Below are positions 43,552 through 51,385 of a stretch of 64,000 nucleotides of DNA, piece by piece; positions within the stretch are counted from its first letter, which is position 1; each line of letters opens with the position of its first letter. The stretch spans positions 992,001 through 1,056,000 of the forward strand of contig OZ253937.1 in NCBI GenBank assembly GCA_965267185.1, written 5' to 3'. A program made the translations under genes and the position numbers. This DNA is from G965267185 sp965267185 (GTDB taxonomy: Bacteria; Pseudomonadota; Alphaproteobacteria; UBA6615). The notes under the pieces are model-generated. The model saw only the letters and a program-made list of their open reading frames with translations. It had not been told where the DNA came from and ran no database searches.

Positions 43552-43743
43552 TTAGGTGCTCGGCATCGCCGACACAGCTGTATCGAGCTGGCCAGAGACG
43601 GCGGTGAACATCGTATCGAGCGAACCGCCCATCAGGCTAAGCGCGCCGATCGAGGCAACCGACACAAGCGCGGCGATAAGACCGTATTCGATAGCGGTCG
43701 CGCCGGATATGTCGGCTTGTAGTTTGGCAATCAACTTAAGCAT
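43552..43743 (-). CDS. flp: Flp/Fap-type pilin subunit
   Basis: A 63-residue prepilin: short leader MLKLIAKLQADISGATAIEYG, with cleavage after the Gly of SG and the conserved Glu-Tyr pair of Flp pilins, then a hydrophobic helix LIAALVSVASIGALSLMGG. It builds the Flp pilus. ATG 43743 follows AAAGGAGAG by about 6 bases; an upstream ATG at 43791 is unlikely. A perfect CtrA-type box lies 53 bases upstream, and the cpaB-tadC operon follows behind a stem-loop. Confidence 0.93.
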   Translation of the reverse strand: MLKLIAKLQADISGATAIEYGLIAALVSVASIGALSLMGGSLDTMFTAVSGQLDTAVSAMPST

Positions 43744-44483
43744 CTCTGCTCTCCTTTGGACACGAAAACGACACGTGCAGGATGAGGGCAAGAGATTAAT
43801 GGAGAGTTAAATAAAACAAGAGGAAAGGGTCTAGAATTACCTTACTCGTCCAATGTATTTCAGTAATAATCGTAATTTACCGATGTAATAATAAGTGTAT
43901 AGGATATAAATATTATGTTTCTACATAAAATTTAGATAAAATTTGAACCATCCCCTGAAACCCAAGCCTTAATGACGTTGCCTGCCGCTAAGCCTCAGAA
44001 ATTCGGGACTTTTCCAGTATCACCGTCCGTCAGAAGGTCGCCGGCATAGGCCGATAATCGGTAAATACCCCAATCCGCCTGCGCATATACCGTTGGCAAA
44101 ATTAGCCTCCAATTTTTAATCATAATTCGGTTCGACTTCGTTCATGGCGCCCAAAAGACCCAATTTTGTCGTCGCCGGCCGATCTATACGTTCAATTATT
44201 CAAAAATTTATCCATAATATTAGGATGGAGCACCATTTTAGTGGAAAATCGCAAGTAGGGTTAATAAACCCCTAAAATAGGGCCCTAATTGTTTCACGTT
44301 AAACTTTGAGTCCTGAGTCGCACTGCGATTGATCGCTGGAACACCAACCGGTACTGCGAACGGCATCGGCTGGCGGCGGTGGATTTATCCCGATTTCTCC
44401 CCCAGACATTACGTTGCCGGGCTTTATCTGCCCCCTGCCCTTCACTAGGCTCCCGCTTCAGCCCACTGACAGGACCGATGCCC
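43744..44483. other. AT-rich region between flp and mazG
   Basis: This 740-base divergent gap shows no gene. Its left part (about 43800-43940 and 44060-44280) is strongly AT-rich and should hold the flp promoter. Near its right end GGGTT-AATA-AACCC (44258-44271) and CCCTA-AAA-TAGGG (44270-44282) share bases, so only one hairpin can form at a time; this may regulate mazG or nothing. Confidence 0.5.
43796..43810 (-). promoter_or_regulatory. Perfect CtrA-type box upstream of flp
   Basis: TTAA-TGGAGAG-TTAA matches the CtrA consensus TTAA-N7-TTAA exactly. It is 53 bases ahead of the flp start codon. In Caulobacter the pilin gene pilA is activated by CtrA, so control of pilin by cell-cycle signals is plausible here. 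No CtrA gene is in the window. Confidence 0.6.
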
Positions 44484-45284
44484 ATGCCCCTCGCGAATAT
44501 CGAAAAGTTGATCGGCGTGATGGCGCGTCTCCGGCACCCGACCGAGGGCTGTCCGTGGGACGTTGAACAGACCTTCGAGACCATTGTCCCCTATACCATC
44601 GAAGAGGCCTACGAGGTTGCAGAGGCCGTCGAGCGTGGCGATATGGGCGCACTGCGTGACGAACTGGGCGACTTGCTGCTCCAAGTCGTGTTTCACGCCC
44701 GCATGGCCGAAGAGCAGGACGACTTCGCATTCGACGACGTCGCCGGCGCCATCTCGGAAAAGCTGATCCGCCGCCATCCCCACGTCTTCGGTACCGGCGA
44801 AGCCAATGACGGCGCCGAGGTGAAAGAAACGTGGGAAAGCATCAAGGCGGGCGAGCGGGCCAGTAAGGCCGCCGAAGATGGCCGGCCGGCGAGCGTATTG
44901 GACGACGTACCGGCGGCTTTCCCTGCGTTGATGCGGGCGGAAAAGCTGCAAAAACGCGCCGCTCGGGTGGGTTTCGACTGGCCCGATGTGGCCCCGGTCA
45001 TCGATAAGGTTATGGAAGAACTGGCGGAGCTGAAAGCCGAAATAAACGCCGGGAGCGATGCCACCCGGTTGAGCGAAGAAGCAGGCGATTTATTGTTTAG
45101 TTGCGTGAACTTACTCCGACATTTGAAAGTTGATCCTGAAGCTTCGTTGCGCTCCGCTAATGCCAAGTTCGAGCGCCGGTTTCACGCTGTCGAGGCGGCG
45201 TTGGCCGCTGAGGACCGGCAACCGAAAGACGCCGACTTGGAGGAGCTGGAGGCGCTATGGCAGCGCGCGAAGGTCACAACCTAG
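44484..45284 (+). CDS. mazG: Nucleoside triphosphate pyrophosphohydrolase MazG
   Basis: A 266-residue two-domain MazG. The first domain has LIGVMARLRHPTEGCPWDVEQTFE and EEAYEVAEAVERGD, DELGDLLLQVVFHA; the second repeats the metal motif as EEAGDLLFSCVNLLRH near the C-terminus. It hydrolyses NTPs including damaged dNTPs and affects ppGpp levels. ATG 44484 has AGGA 9 bases upstream; ATG 44478 is also in frame. Confidence 0.92.
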   Translation: MPLANIEKLIGVMARLRHPTEGCPWDVEQTFETIVPYTIEEAYEVAEAVERGDMGALRDELGDLLLQVVFHARMAEEQDDFAFDDVAGAISEKLIRRHPHVFGTGEANDGAEVKETWESIKAGERASKAAEDGRPASVLDDVPAAFPALMRAEKLQKRAARVGFDWPDVAPVIDKVMEELAELKAEINAGSDATRLSEEAGDLLFSCVNLLRHLKVDPEASLRSANAKFERRFHAVEAALAAEDRQPKDADLEELEALWQRAKVTT

Positions 45285-45354
45285 GTAAACCCCTGTAAAA
45301 GCGCGGCAAAAGCGCCTATATACCGCCCTTCTAGTCCAGCTACCCCGATAGTTT

Positions 45355-46974
45355 ATGACCAAGCTTCAGGGCGAAATCGCCCGGCGGCGCACTTTCGCCA
45401 TTATCTCCCACCCCGACGCGGGCAAGACCACGCTCACCGAGAAGCTGCTGCTGTTCGGGGGCGCGATCCAGCTTTCCGGCGCGGTCAAAGCACGCGGTAA
45501 GGCGCGGCGTTCGCGCTCCGACTGGATGAAGGTCGAGGCCGAGCGCGGCATCTCGGTGGCTTCCTCGGTGATGACCTACGAGTACGGCGGCTGCATCTTC
45601 AACCTGCTCGACACGCCGGGCCATGAAGATTTCAGCGAAGACACCTACCGCACCCTGTCGGCGGTCGATTCCGCCGTGATGGTGATCGACGCCGCCAGGG
45701 GCATCGAAACCCAGACCCGCAAACTGTTCGAAGTCTGCCGTCTGCGCGACGTTCCCATCATTACGTTTATCAACAAGCTCGACCGCGAAGGCCGCGACCC
45801 ATTCGATCTGATGGAGGAGATCGAGCAGACGCTGGCGCTCGATGTTACCCCGGCGAGCTGGCCGATCGGCATGGGCCGTAATTTCCACGGCTGTTACGAC
45901 ATCATCGGCGACCGGCTGGTGCTGATGAAAAAGGGCCGCGCCGCCGGCTCGCTCGATGAGGATCCCGACGACGCCGCCCAGTGCGATGGCGTCGACGATC
46001 CAACCCTGGATACCCTCCTGCCGGCCGACGCGGTAGCGCAATTGCGCGATCAAGTCCCGATGGTCCGTGAATTGTGCCCGCCGCTCGAAATCGACGCCTT
46101 TCGGGAGGGTCATCTCAGCCCGGTTTTCTTCGGCTCTGCCGTCAACAACTTCGGCGTCCGCGAACTGCTCAACGGATTAGTGAGCTTGGCGCCACCGCCC
46201 GGTGGCCGGGCCGCGCCCGCACGCTTCGTGACGCCCGACGAGGACAAGGTTTCGGGCTTCGTGTTCAAGATCCAAGCCAATATGGACCCCAAACACCGCG
46301 ACCGCGTGGCTTTTTTCCGCGTGACCTCAGGTCATTTTAGGCGCGGCATGAAGTTGCTGGCGGTGCGCAGCGGTAAGTCCATCAACCTGCACAACCCGAT
46401 GATGTTCCTCGCGCAAGACCGCGAAACGGCGGAGGATGCTTGGCCGGGCGACATTATCGGTATCCCCAACCACGGTAATCTGCGGATCGGCGATACGCTG
46501 ACCGAAGGTGAGAAGATCGAATTCGCCGGTGTGCCGAGCTTTGCGCCGGAACTCCTGCAATCGGTCAGCCCGGTCGATCCCATGCAGGTAAAACACCTCG
46601 CCCGCGCGCTGACCCAGCTCGCCGAGGAAGGCGTGGCGCGGGTATTCCGAACCCGGCTTGGCTCCAATTGGATCGTCGGCGTTCTCGGCGCGCTTCAGTT
46701 CGAGGTCATGGCCGACCGCATCCGTACGGAATACGGCGTGGCGGTGCGGTTCAGCCCGGTCGCGCTACATACCGCGCGGTGGCTCGAGGCGGACTCCCCG
46801 CATGCGATGAAAAAATTCATCGACCAAAACACTTCCGCCATCGCCGACGACCATGACGGCACTCCGGTGTTTCTGGCCCGCAACGCGTGGCATCTGGAGA
46901 ACGCCGCCAAGGAATGGCCAGATCTGCGCTTCCTGAAAACGTTGGAAAGCGCGCCAGAATCCGCAGCGGCCTGA
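45355..46974 (+). CDS. prfC: Peptide chain release factor 3
   Basis: A 539-residue translational GTPase. G1 is ISHPDAGKTTLTEKLL, G2 lies near GISVASSVM, G3 is DTPGHEDF and G4 is NKLDRE. The long RF3-specific domain III is present, with PVLGALQFEVMADRIRTEYG-like sequence (GVLGALQFEVMADR). It recycles RF1/RF2 from the ribosome. Its end is 3 bases from the convergent dehydrogenase stop. Confidence 0.95.
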   Translation: MTKLQGEIARRRTFAIISHPDAGKTTLTEKLLLFGGAIQLSGAVKARGKARRSRSDWMKVEAERGISVASSVMTYEYGGCIFNLLDTPGHEDFSEDTYRTLSAVDSAVMVIDAARGIETQTRKLFEVCRLRDVPIITFINKLDREGRDPFDLMEEIEQTLALDVTPASWPIGMGRNFHGCYDIIGDRLVLMKKGRAAGSLDEDPDDAAQCDGVDDPTLDTLLPADAVAQLRDQVPMVRELCPPLEIDAFREGHLSPVFFGSAVNNFGVRELLNGLVSLAPPPGGRAAPARFVTPDEDKVSGFVFKIQANMDPKHRDRVAFFRVTSGHFRRGMKLLAVRSGKSINLHNPMMFLAQDRETAEDAWPGDIIGIPNHGNLRIGDTLTEGEKIEFAGVPSFAPELLQSVSPVDPMQVKHLARALTQLAEEGVARVFRTRLGSNWIVGVLGALQFEVMADRIRTEYGVAVRFSPVALHTARWLEADSPHAMKKFIDQNTSAIADDHDGTPVFLARNAWHLENAAKEWPDLRFLKTLESAPESAAA

Positions 46975-46977
46975 AAA

Positions 46978-47856
46978 TTAGTCGTTGGCTAGCAGGTGGA
47001 TAAGGCTCGACGTATCCCAGCGATTGCCGCCGCGCGCCTGAACATGGGCGTAGAACTGGTCGACCAGAGCTGTCATGGGTAGGCGCGCGTTATTCTTGTC
47101 GCCCTCAGCGAGGACAATCGCTAAATCTTTGCGCATCCAATCGACCGCGAAGCCATAGTCGAACTTACCCTCGACCATGGTCTCCCAACGGTTTTCCATC
47201 TGCCACGATTGAGCCGCCCCCTTAGAGATCACGTCGATCACCTTGGTCATGTCGAGATCGGCCTTGAGGCCGAAATTTATCGCCTCGGAAAGACCCTGCA
47301 CGACGCCGGCGATGCATATCTGGTTGACCATCTTGGCCAACTGACCGCTCCCCGCCTGGCCCATTCTTTCGCAGGCGCGGGCGTAGCAATCGATCACCGG
47401 CCGCGCGCGCTCGAAAACTTCGTCATCGCCGCCGACCATCACCGTCAAAGCGCCGTTTACGGCGCCCGCCTCCCCGCCCGAGACCGGCGCGTCGAGGAAG
47501 CCGACGCCGCGTTCACTGGTTTCCTTATAGAGTTCGCGCGCCAAATCGGCTGACGCGGTCGTATGATCGACCAGAATGGAACCCGACGCCATGGCGCCAA
47601 GGACCCCATCGTCCCCGAGGGTTACGCTGCGCACATCGTCGTCGTTGCCGACGCACGTAAACACGATTTCCGCCCCCTCCGCCGCCGCACGCGGTGTCGC
47701 CGCCGCTTGACCGCCATGCTGAGATACCCAGGCGTCGGCTTTCGCGGCAGTCCGATTATAGACCGTCACAGTGTGGCCACCGGATGCCAGATAGCCCGCC
47801 ATGGGGTAACCCATGACGCCGAGCCCGACGAACGCGACTTTGATGCCGTCAGCCAT
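46978..47856 (-). CDS. Beta-hydroxyacid dehydrogenase (3-hydroxyisobutyrate/tartronate semialdehyde reductase family)
   Basis: A 292-residue NAD(P)-dependent enzyme. AFVGLGVMGYPMAGYLA at the start is the nucleotide fold, FLDAPVSGGEAGA the substrate loop and QLAKMVNQICIAG holds the catalytic Lys. It reduces or oxidises a small hydroxyacid, such as 3-hydroxyisobutyrate or tartronate semialdehyde. It lies 3 bases after the inositol monophosphatase gene on the same strand, so the two are likely one operon. Confidence 0.88.
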   Translation of the reverse strand: MADGIKVAFVGLGVMGYPMAGYLASGGHTVTVYNRTAAKADAWVSQHGGQAAATPRAAAEGAEIVFTCVGNDDDVRSVTLGDDGVLGAMASGSILVDHTTASADLARELYKETSERGVGFLDAPVSGGEAGAVNGALTVMVGGDDEVFERARPVIDCYARACERMGQAGSGQLAKMVNQICIAGVVQGLSEAINFGLKADLDMTKVIDVISKGAAQSWQMENRWETMVEGKFDYGFAVDWMRKDLAIVLAEGDKNNARLPMTALVDQFYAHVQARGGNRWDTSSLIHLLAND

Positions 47857-47859
47857 TTT

Positions 47860-48678
47860 CTAGTTTCCTTCCGTCTCGTCACTGAGAATCGATTGAACGC
47901 GGCGCCAGGATGCTTCGTCGCTGGCGCTGAGCAGATTACCGACCGGATGCGCCACATCATAGCGGCTGCCGTCGAGCAAGGCGCTATGCCCCCCGGCTTC
48001 CCGGATCATGAAGCTTCCGGCGGCATGATCCCACGGCATCAGCCTGGTGTAGGCGGTAAAGCAGCGTTCGCCACGCAAAATTTGAACGTATTCATGCCCG
48101 GCGCAATTGGGCCGATATACATCGCCGATAAAGCTGTCGTCGCGGTCCGCCCGCTCGAAAAGCTGGCGTGCGGCAACGCCGTCGCAATGCGTGTTTTCCA
48201 CCGGCGATCCCAACACAACTTGCTTTTTGTCGAGCTCGATACCGGCGCCACGCTCACCTCGAGCCAAGGTTCCGTCGAACGGTTCGTATATCCAACCGGC
48301 AACGGTTTCGCCGCTGACCACGAGCGCCACAATGGTCGCGAATATCTCGCGGCCATGGGCGAAATTATAGGTGCCGTCGATCGGATCGATGACCCAAACG
48401 GGATCGCTATCCAACAGGCGATCGAAAACCGCCTTGTCAGCGAAGGCAGCTTCTTCGCCCACAACAGTGCTGCCCGGCAATAGATGAACGAGCTCGCGGC
48501 TAAGCCACTCTTCCGTTTCGACATCGGCGACGGTCACGAGCTCGCCATGGTCTTTTTCGGAGATATCGTCGTCGCCCAGCTGCCGGTGACGCGGCAGAAT
48601 TATCTCCGCCGCGACCTGCTTTAGCAGGACGGAAACTCTCTCAATATCGACGGTCGATCCGGGGGTACGGCGTGCCAC
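47860..48678 (-). CDS. Inositol monophosphatase family protein
   Basis: A 272-residue phosphatase. The metal motifs are STVVGEEAAF with its Glu, WVIDPIDGTYNFAHG with three acidic residues, and MPWDHAAGSFMIREAGG near the end. Relatives act on inositol phosphates, histidinol phosphate or 3'-phosphoadenosine. It sits between hflX (3-base gap) and the dehydrogenase gene, all leftward. Confidence 0.9.
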   Translation of the reverse strand: MARRTPGSTVDIERVSVLLKQVAAEIILPRHRQLGDDDISEKDHGELVTVADVETEEWLSRELVHLLPGSTVVGEEAAFADKAVFDRLLDSDPVWVIDPIDGTYNFAHGREIFATIVALVVSGETVAGWIYEPFDGTLARGERGAGIELDKKQVVLGSPVENTHCDGVAARQLFERADRDDSFIGDVYRPNCAGHEYVQILRGERCFTAYTRLMPWDHAAGSFMIREAGGHSALLDGSRYDVAHPVGNLLSASDEASWRRVQSILSDETEGN

Positions 48679-48681
48679 GGC

Positions 48682-50022
48682 CTAGCTGGTTCCGCTTTCG
48701 CTCAATTGACGTTGGGCAAGCCGGGCCCGGTCGGCAGAGCTCAAGCGCACACGTACATGGGCGGTCATATCCCGGTCGTCGCGGTCAATCACATCACCGC
48801 GCCGGTACAGCCACGCCAGTGTCGCTCCGTCGGACAGCGGTATGTCGATATCGGTGACGATGTGATGCGCCAATAAACGTTCGTCGATTTGCTTCAGCAG
48901 CGCCGGACATCCCTCACCCGAGAGCGCGGACACCGTTACGACATCGGCATCGCGCGACGCTTGGTTATCGATCACTTCACGCCGCCCCGCATCGAGCAGA
49001 TCGATCTTGTTTAGAACTTCGAGAATAGGCGGCACAGCGTCGGATTCGAGTTCATCGACATCGAACACGTCGGTCAGTATTTCGTTTACATCGTCCCGCT
49101 GCGCGCCGGTTTCCGGATGCGCGATGTCGCGTACGTGTAAAACCAAATCAGATGCCATGAGTTCTTCCAAGGTTGCCCGGAAAGCGGCGACGAGATGCGG
49201 CGGCAGATCTTGGATAAATCCAACCGTGTCGGACAGGATAACCGTTTGGCCCGAAGGAAGATCGAGCGCCCGCATGGTGGGGTCGAGGGTCGCGAAGAGC
49301 ATATCTTCAGCCAGAACCTCGGCCTCGGTCAGCCGATTGAACAGCGTCGACTTACCGGCATTGGTGTAGCCGACCAAGGAAACCACCGGATAGGGGACAC
49401 GCTGGCGCGCCGCGCGCTGCAGGCCGCGCGTACGCCGCACCTGCTCCAACTGCCGTTTCAGCTTGGCGATACGCTGATCGATCAGCCGTCTGTCGATTTC
49501 GAGTTGGCTTTCACCAGGACCGCCGAGAAAACCGGCGCCGCCGCGTTGGCGCTCGAGATGGGTCCAGGACCGCACCAGCCGGCTGCGCTGGTAGGACAGC
49601 GCCGCAAGATCGACCTGGAGAATACCTTCACGGGTGCGCGCCCGGTCGCCGAAGATCTCGAGGATCAAGCCCGTCCGGTCGATTACCTTGGCGTGCCAGG
49701 CGCGCTCCAGATTACGTTGCTGCACCGGTGTCAGCGGCGCGCCGACAATCACCAACTCGGCCTCGAACTGCTTAATACGCTCGGCGAACTCCGAGACAAT
49801 GCCGGAACCGAACAGCGTTGCCGGACGCGGCTTGGCAATCGTCACGGCCCGCGCTTCGACGACCTCGACTCCGATCGCCTCCGCCAAACCGACCGTCTCC
49901 TCCAGTGCAGCAGCGGAAGAACGCTGCTCGACAGAAGACGTCCGCAACTCGGGTTGCAGAACGATGGTCGGCGTCGGCGGTGCGCCGGTTGCTTTTGAAT
50001 CGTGACCGTTGAGTTTAGCCAA
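48682..50022 (-). CDS. hflX: Ribosome-associated GTPase HflX
   Basis: A 446-residue GTPase. The HflX N-terminal domain has ARPATLFGSGIVSEF-like and VIDRTGLILEIFGDRARTREGILQV stretches. The G domain has VGYTNAGKSTLFNRLT, LSDTVGFIQDLPP and NKIDLLD. It splits stalled ribosomes and follows hfq, the classical hfq-hflX pair. The open frame extends upstream to 50169, deep inside hfq, so the true start is uncertain. I chose TTG 50022 just after the hfq stop; no ATG is available near it. Confidence 0.9.
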   Translation of the reverse strand: MAKLNGHDSKATGAPPTPTIVLQPELRTSSVEQRSSAAALEETVGLAEAIGVEVVEARAVTIAKPRPATLFGSGIVSEFAERIKQFEAELVIVGAPLTPVQQRNLERAWHAKVIDRTGLILEIFGDRARTREGILQVDLAALSYQRSRLVRSWTHLERQRGGAGFLGGPGESQLEIDRRLIDQRIAKLKRQLEQVRRTRGLQRAARQRVPYPVVSLVGYTNAGKSTLFNRLTEAEVLAEDMLFATLDPTMRALDLPSGQTVILSDTVGFIQDLPPHLVAAFRATLEELMASDLVLHVRDIAHPETGAQRDDVNEILTDVFDVDELESDAVPPILEVLNKIDLLDAGRREVIDNQASRDADVVTVSALSGEGCPALLKQIDERLLAHHIVTDIDIPLSDGATLAWLYRRGDVIDRDDRDMTAHVRVRLSSADRARLAQRQLSESGTS

Positions 50023-50032
50023 GGCTGGCGCG

Positions 50033-50290
50033 TTACTCCGCAGCGTCGGCTTCTTCGGTTTCCGGTTCGAACAACTGCACCGGAGCCGAAGGCATGATCG
50101 TTGAAATTGCGTGTTTATATACGAGCTGCGAATGCGCATCCCGGCGTAAAAGAACGCAAAAGTTGTCAAACCACGTAACGACGCCTTGTAGTTTCACGCC
50201 GTTGACCAGAAAAACCGTAACGGGAACTTTGGTCTTTCGAATATGATTCAGGAAGACATCTTGAACGTTTTGGGATTTCTCCGCAGCCAT
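50033..50290 (-). CDS. hfq: RNA chaperone Hfq
   Basis: An 85-residue Sm-like protein. [36 protein letters not shown] and the Sm2 motif [10 protein letters not shown] are all clear, and an acidic tail [11 protein letters not shown] ends it. It aids sRNA-mRNA pairing. GAGGTGAGAAAT precedes ATG 50290; a GTG at 50299 would add three residues. hflX follows directly. Confidence 0.96.
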   Translation of the reverse strand: MAAEKSQNVQDVFLNHIRKTKVPVTVFLVNGVKLQGVVTWFDNFCVLLRRDAHSQLVYKHAISTIMPSAPVQLFEPETEEADAAE

Positions 50291-50447
50291 ATTTCTCACC
50301 TCGGCCTTGTTTTATTGTTGTTGTATTAAAGCGGACTAATCCGCCGGAACGCGTTCCCCCGGCTTTGGTCAATTTATTATTTTATGGTGACCTATACCTT
50401 ATGCGATAGGTTCAGGAATTCCAGTGCGAGTCTTAAAAAATTTTATG

Positions 50448-51323
50448 TTAGTCCGCAAGTGAGCTTAAAGGACTAGATTCCTCCATAAAGAGAATATACC
50501 GCTCATGCAATGCTAGCGTTAGCGATCCCGGTTTACCGTTGGCGATCACCCGATCATCGAGCTGCGTTACCGGTGTGACGAAGTGAGAGGAGTTACTCAT
50601 AAACGCCTCCTTCGCCTCATAAGCTTCGGTAAGCGTGAAGGCGCGTTCCTCGATCCGATGCCCCAGCTCATCGGCCAGTTTTAAAAGCGCCTGCCGGGTA
50701 ATGCCCGCGAGTACACGATGCCCCTTCGGTGGTGTAACTAAAATATTATCCGCCGTCACTATCCACGCGTTCGACGACGAGCCCTCGGTCACAGCTTCGT
50801 TTTCATCGAACATCCAGGATTCGTAGGCGCCCGCCTCCTCTGCGGCCTGCTTACCTAAAATATTAGGCAGCAGCGCAATACTTTTAATGTCGCAGCGGCC
50901 CCACCGAATATCCGGGATCGTGACAACCTTCACGCCTTCTTCGCGCATCTCTTGCGGAAATTCCGGGATCGAGCGTGCGGTCATCACCAGCGCGGACTTA
51001 CTCCAGTCTGGAAACTTGTGATCGCGCCGCGCAACGCCCCGGGTAACTTGTATATAGAGTAACCCGGTCGTCATTCGGTTGCGGCGCACGACCTCGCGCA
51101 TTACCAGCCGCATCGCTTGTTGGGTCATCGGCCAGGCGATCGCCAATTCCGAAAGCGACCGGCCGAGCCGTTCCAAGTGCGGAATTTCGTCGATCAACCG
51201 CCCGCGAAAAGCGTGGACCACCTCGTAAACGCCATCGGCGAATTGATAACCGCGATCCTCGACATGCACAGCGGCATGTCGATGGGGCAGATAGGCGCCG
51301 TTTACGTAGGCAACACGCGGCAT
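50448..51323 (-). CDS. D-amino-acid aminotransferase
   Basis: A 291-residue fold-type IV PLP enzyme. VHVEDRGYQFADGVYEV near the start, RCDIKSIALLPNILGKQAAEEAG with the PLP Lys, TEGSSSNAWIV and HRVLAGITRQALLKLA fit D-amino-acid (D-alanine) transaminase. It makes D-Glu or D-Ala for cell wall use. ATG 51323 gives the family start MPRVAYVNGAYLP; a longer frame upstream has no support. It lies between hfq and a histidine kinase gene. Confidence 0.88.
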   Translation of the reverse strand: MPRVAYVNGAYLPHRHAAVHVEDRGYQFADGVYEVVHAFRGRLIDEIPHLERLGRSLSELAIAWPMTQQAMRLVMREVVRRNRMTTGLLYIQVTRGVARRDHKFPDWSKSALVMTARSIPEFPQEMREEGVKVVTIPDIRWGRCDIKSIALLPNILGKQAAEEAGAYESWMFDENEAVTEGSSSNAWIVTADNILVTPPKGHRVLAGITRQALLKLADELGHRIEERAFTLTEAYEAKEAFMSNSSHFVTPVTQLDDRVIANGKPGSLTLALHERYILFMEESSPLSSLAD

Positions 51324-51385
51324 TAATCGAACTCCGGCTCGGCGGGTTTTTACGGAAGGTCCAGTATAGCGCCAACAACCGGATT

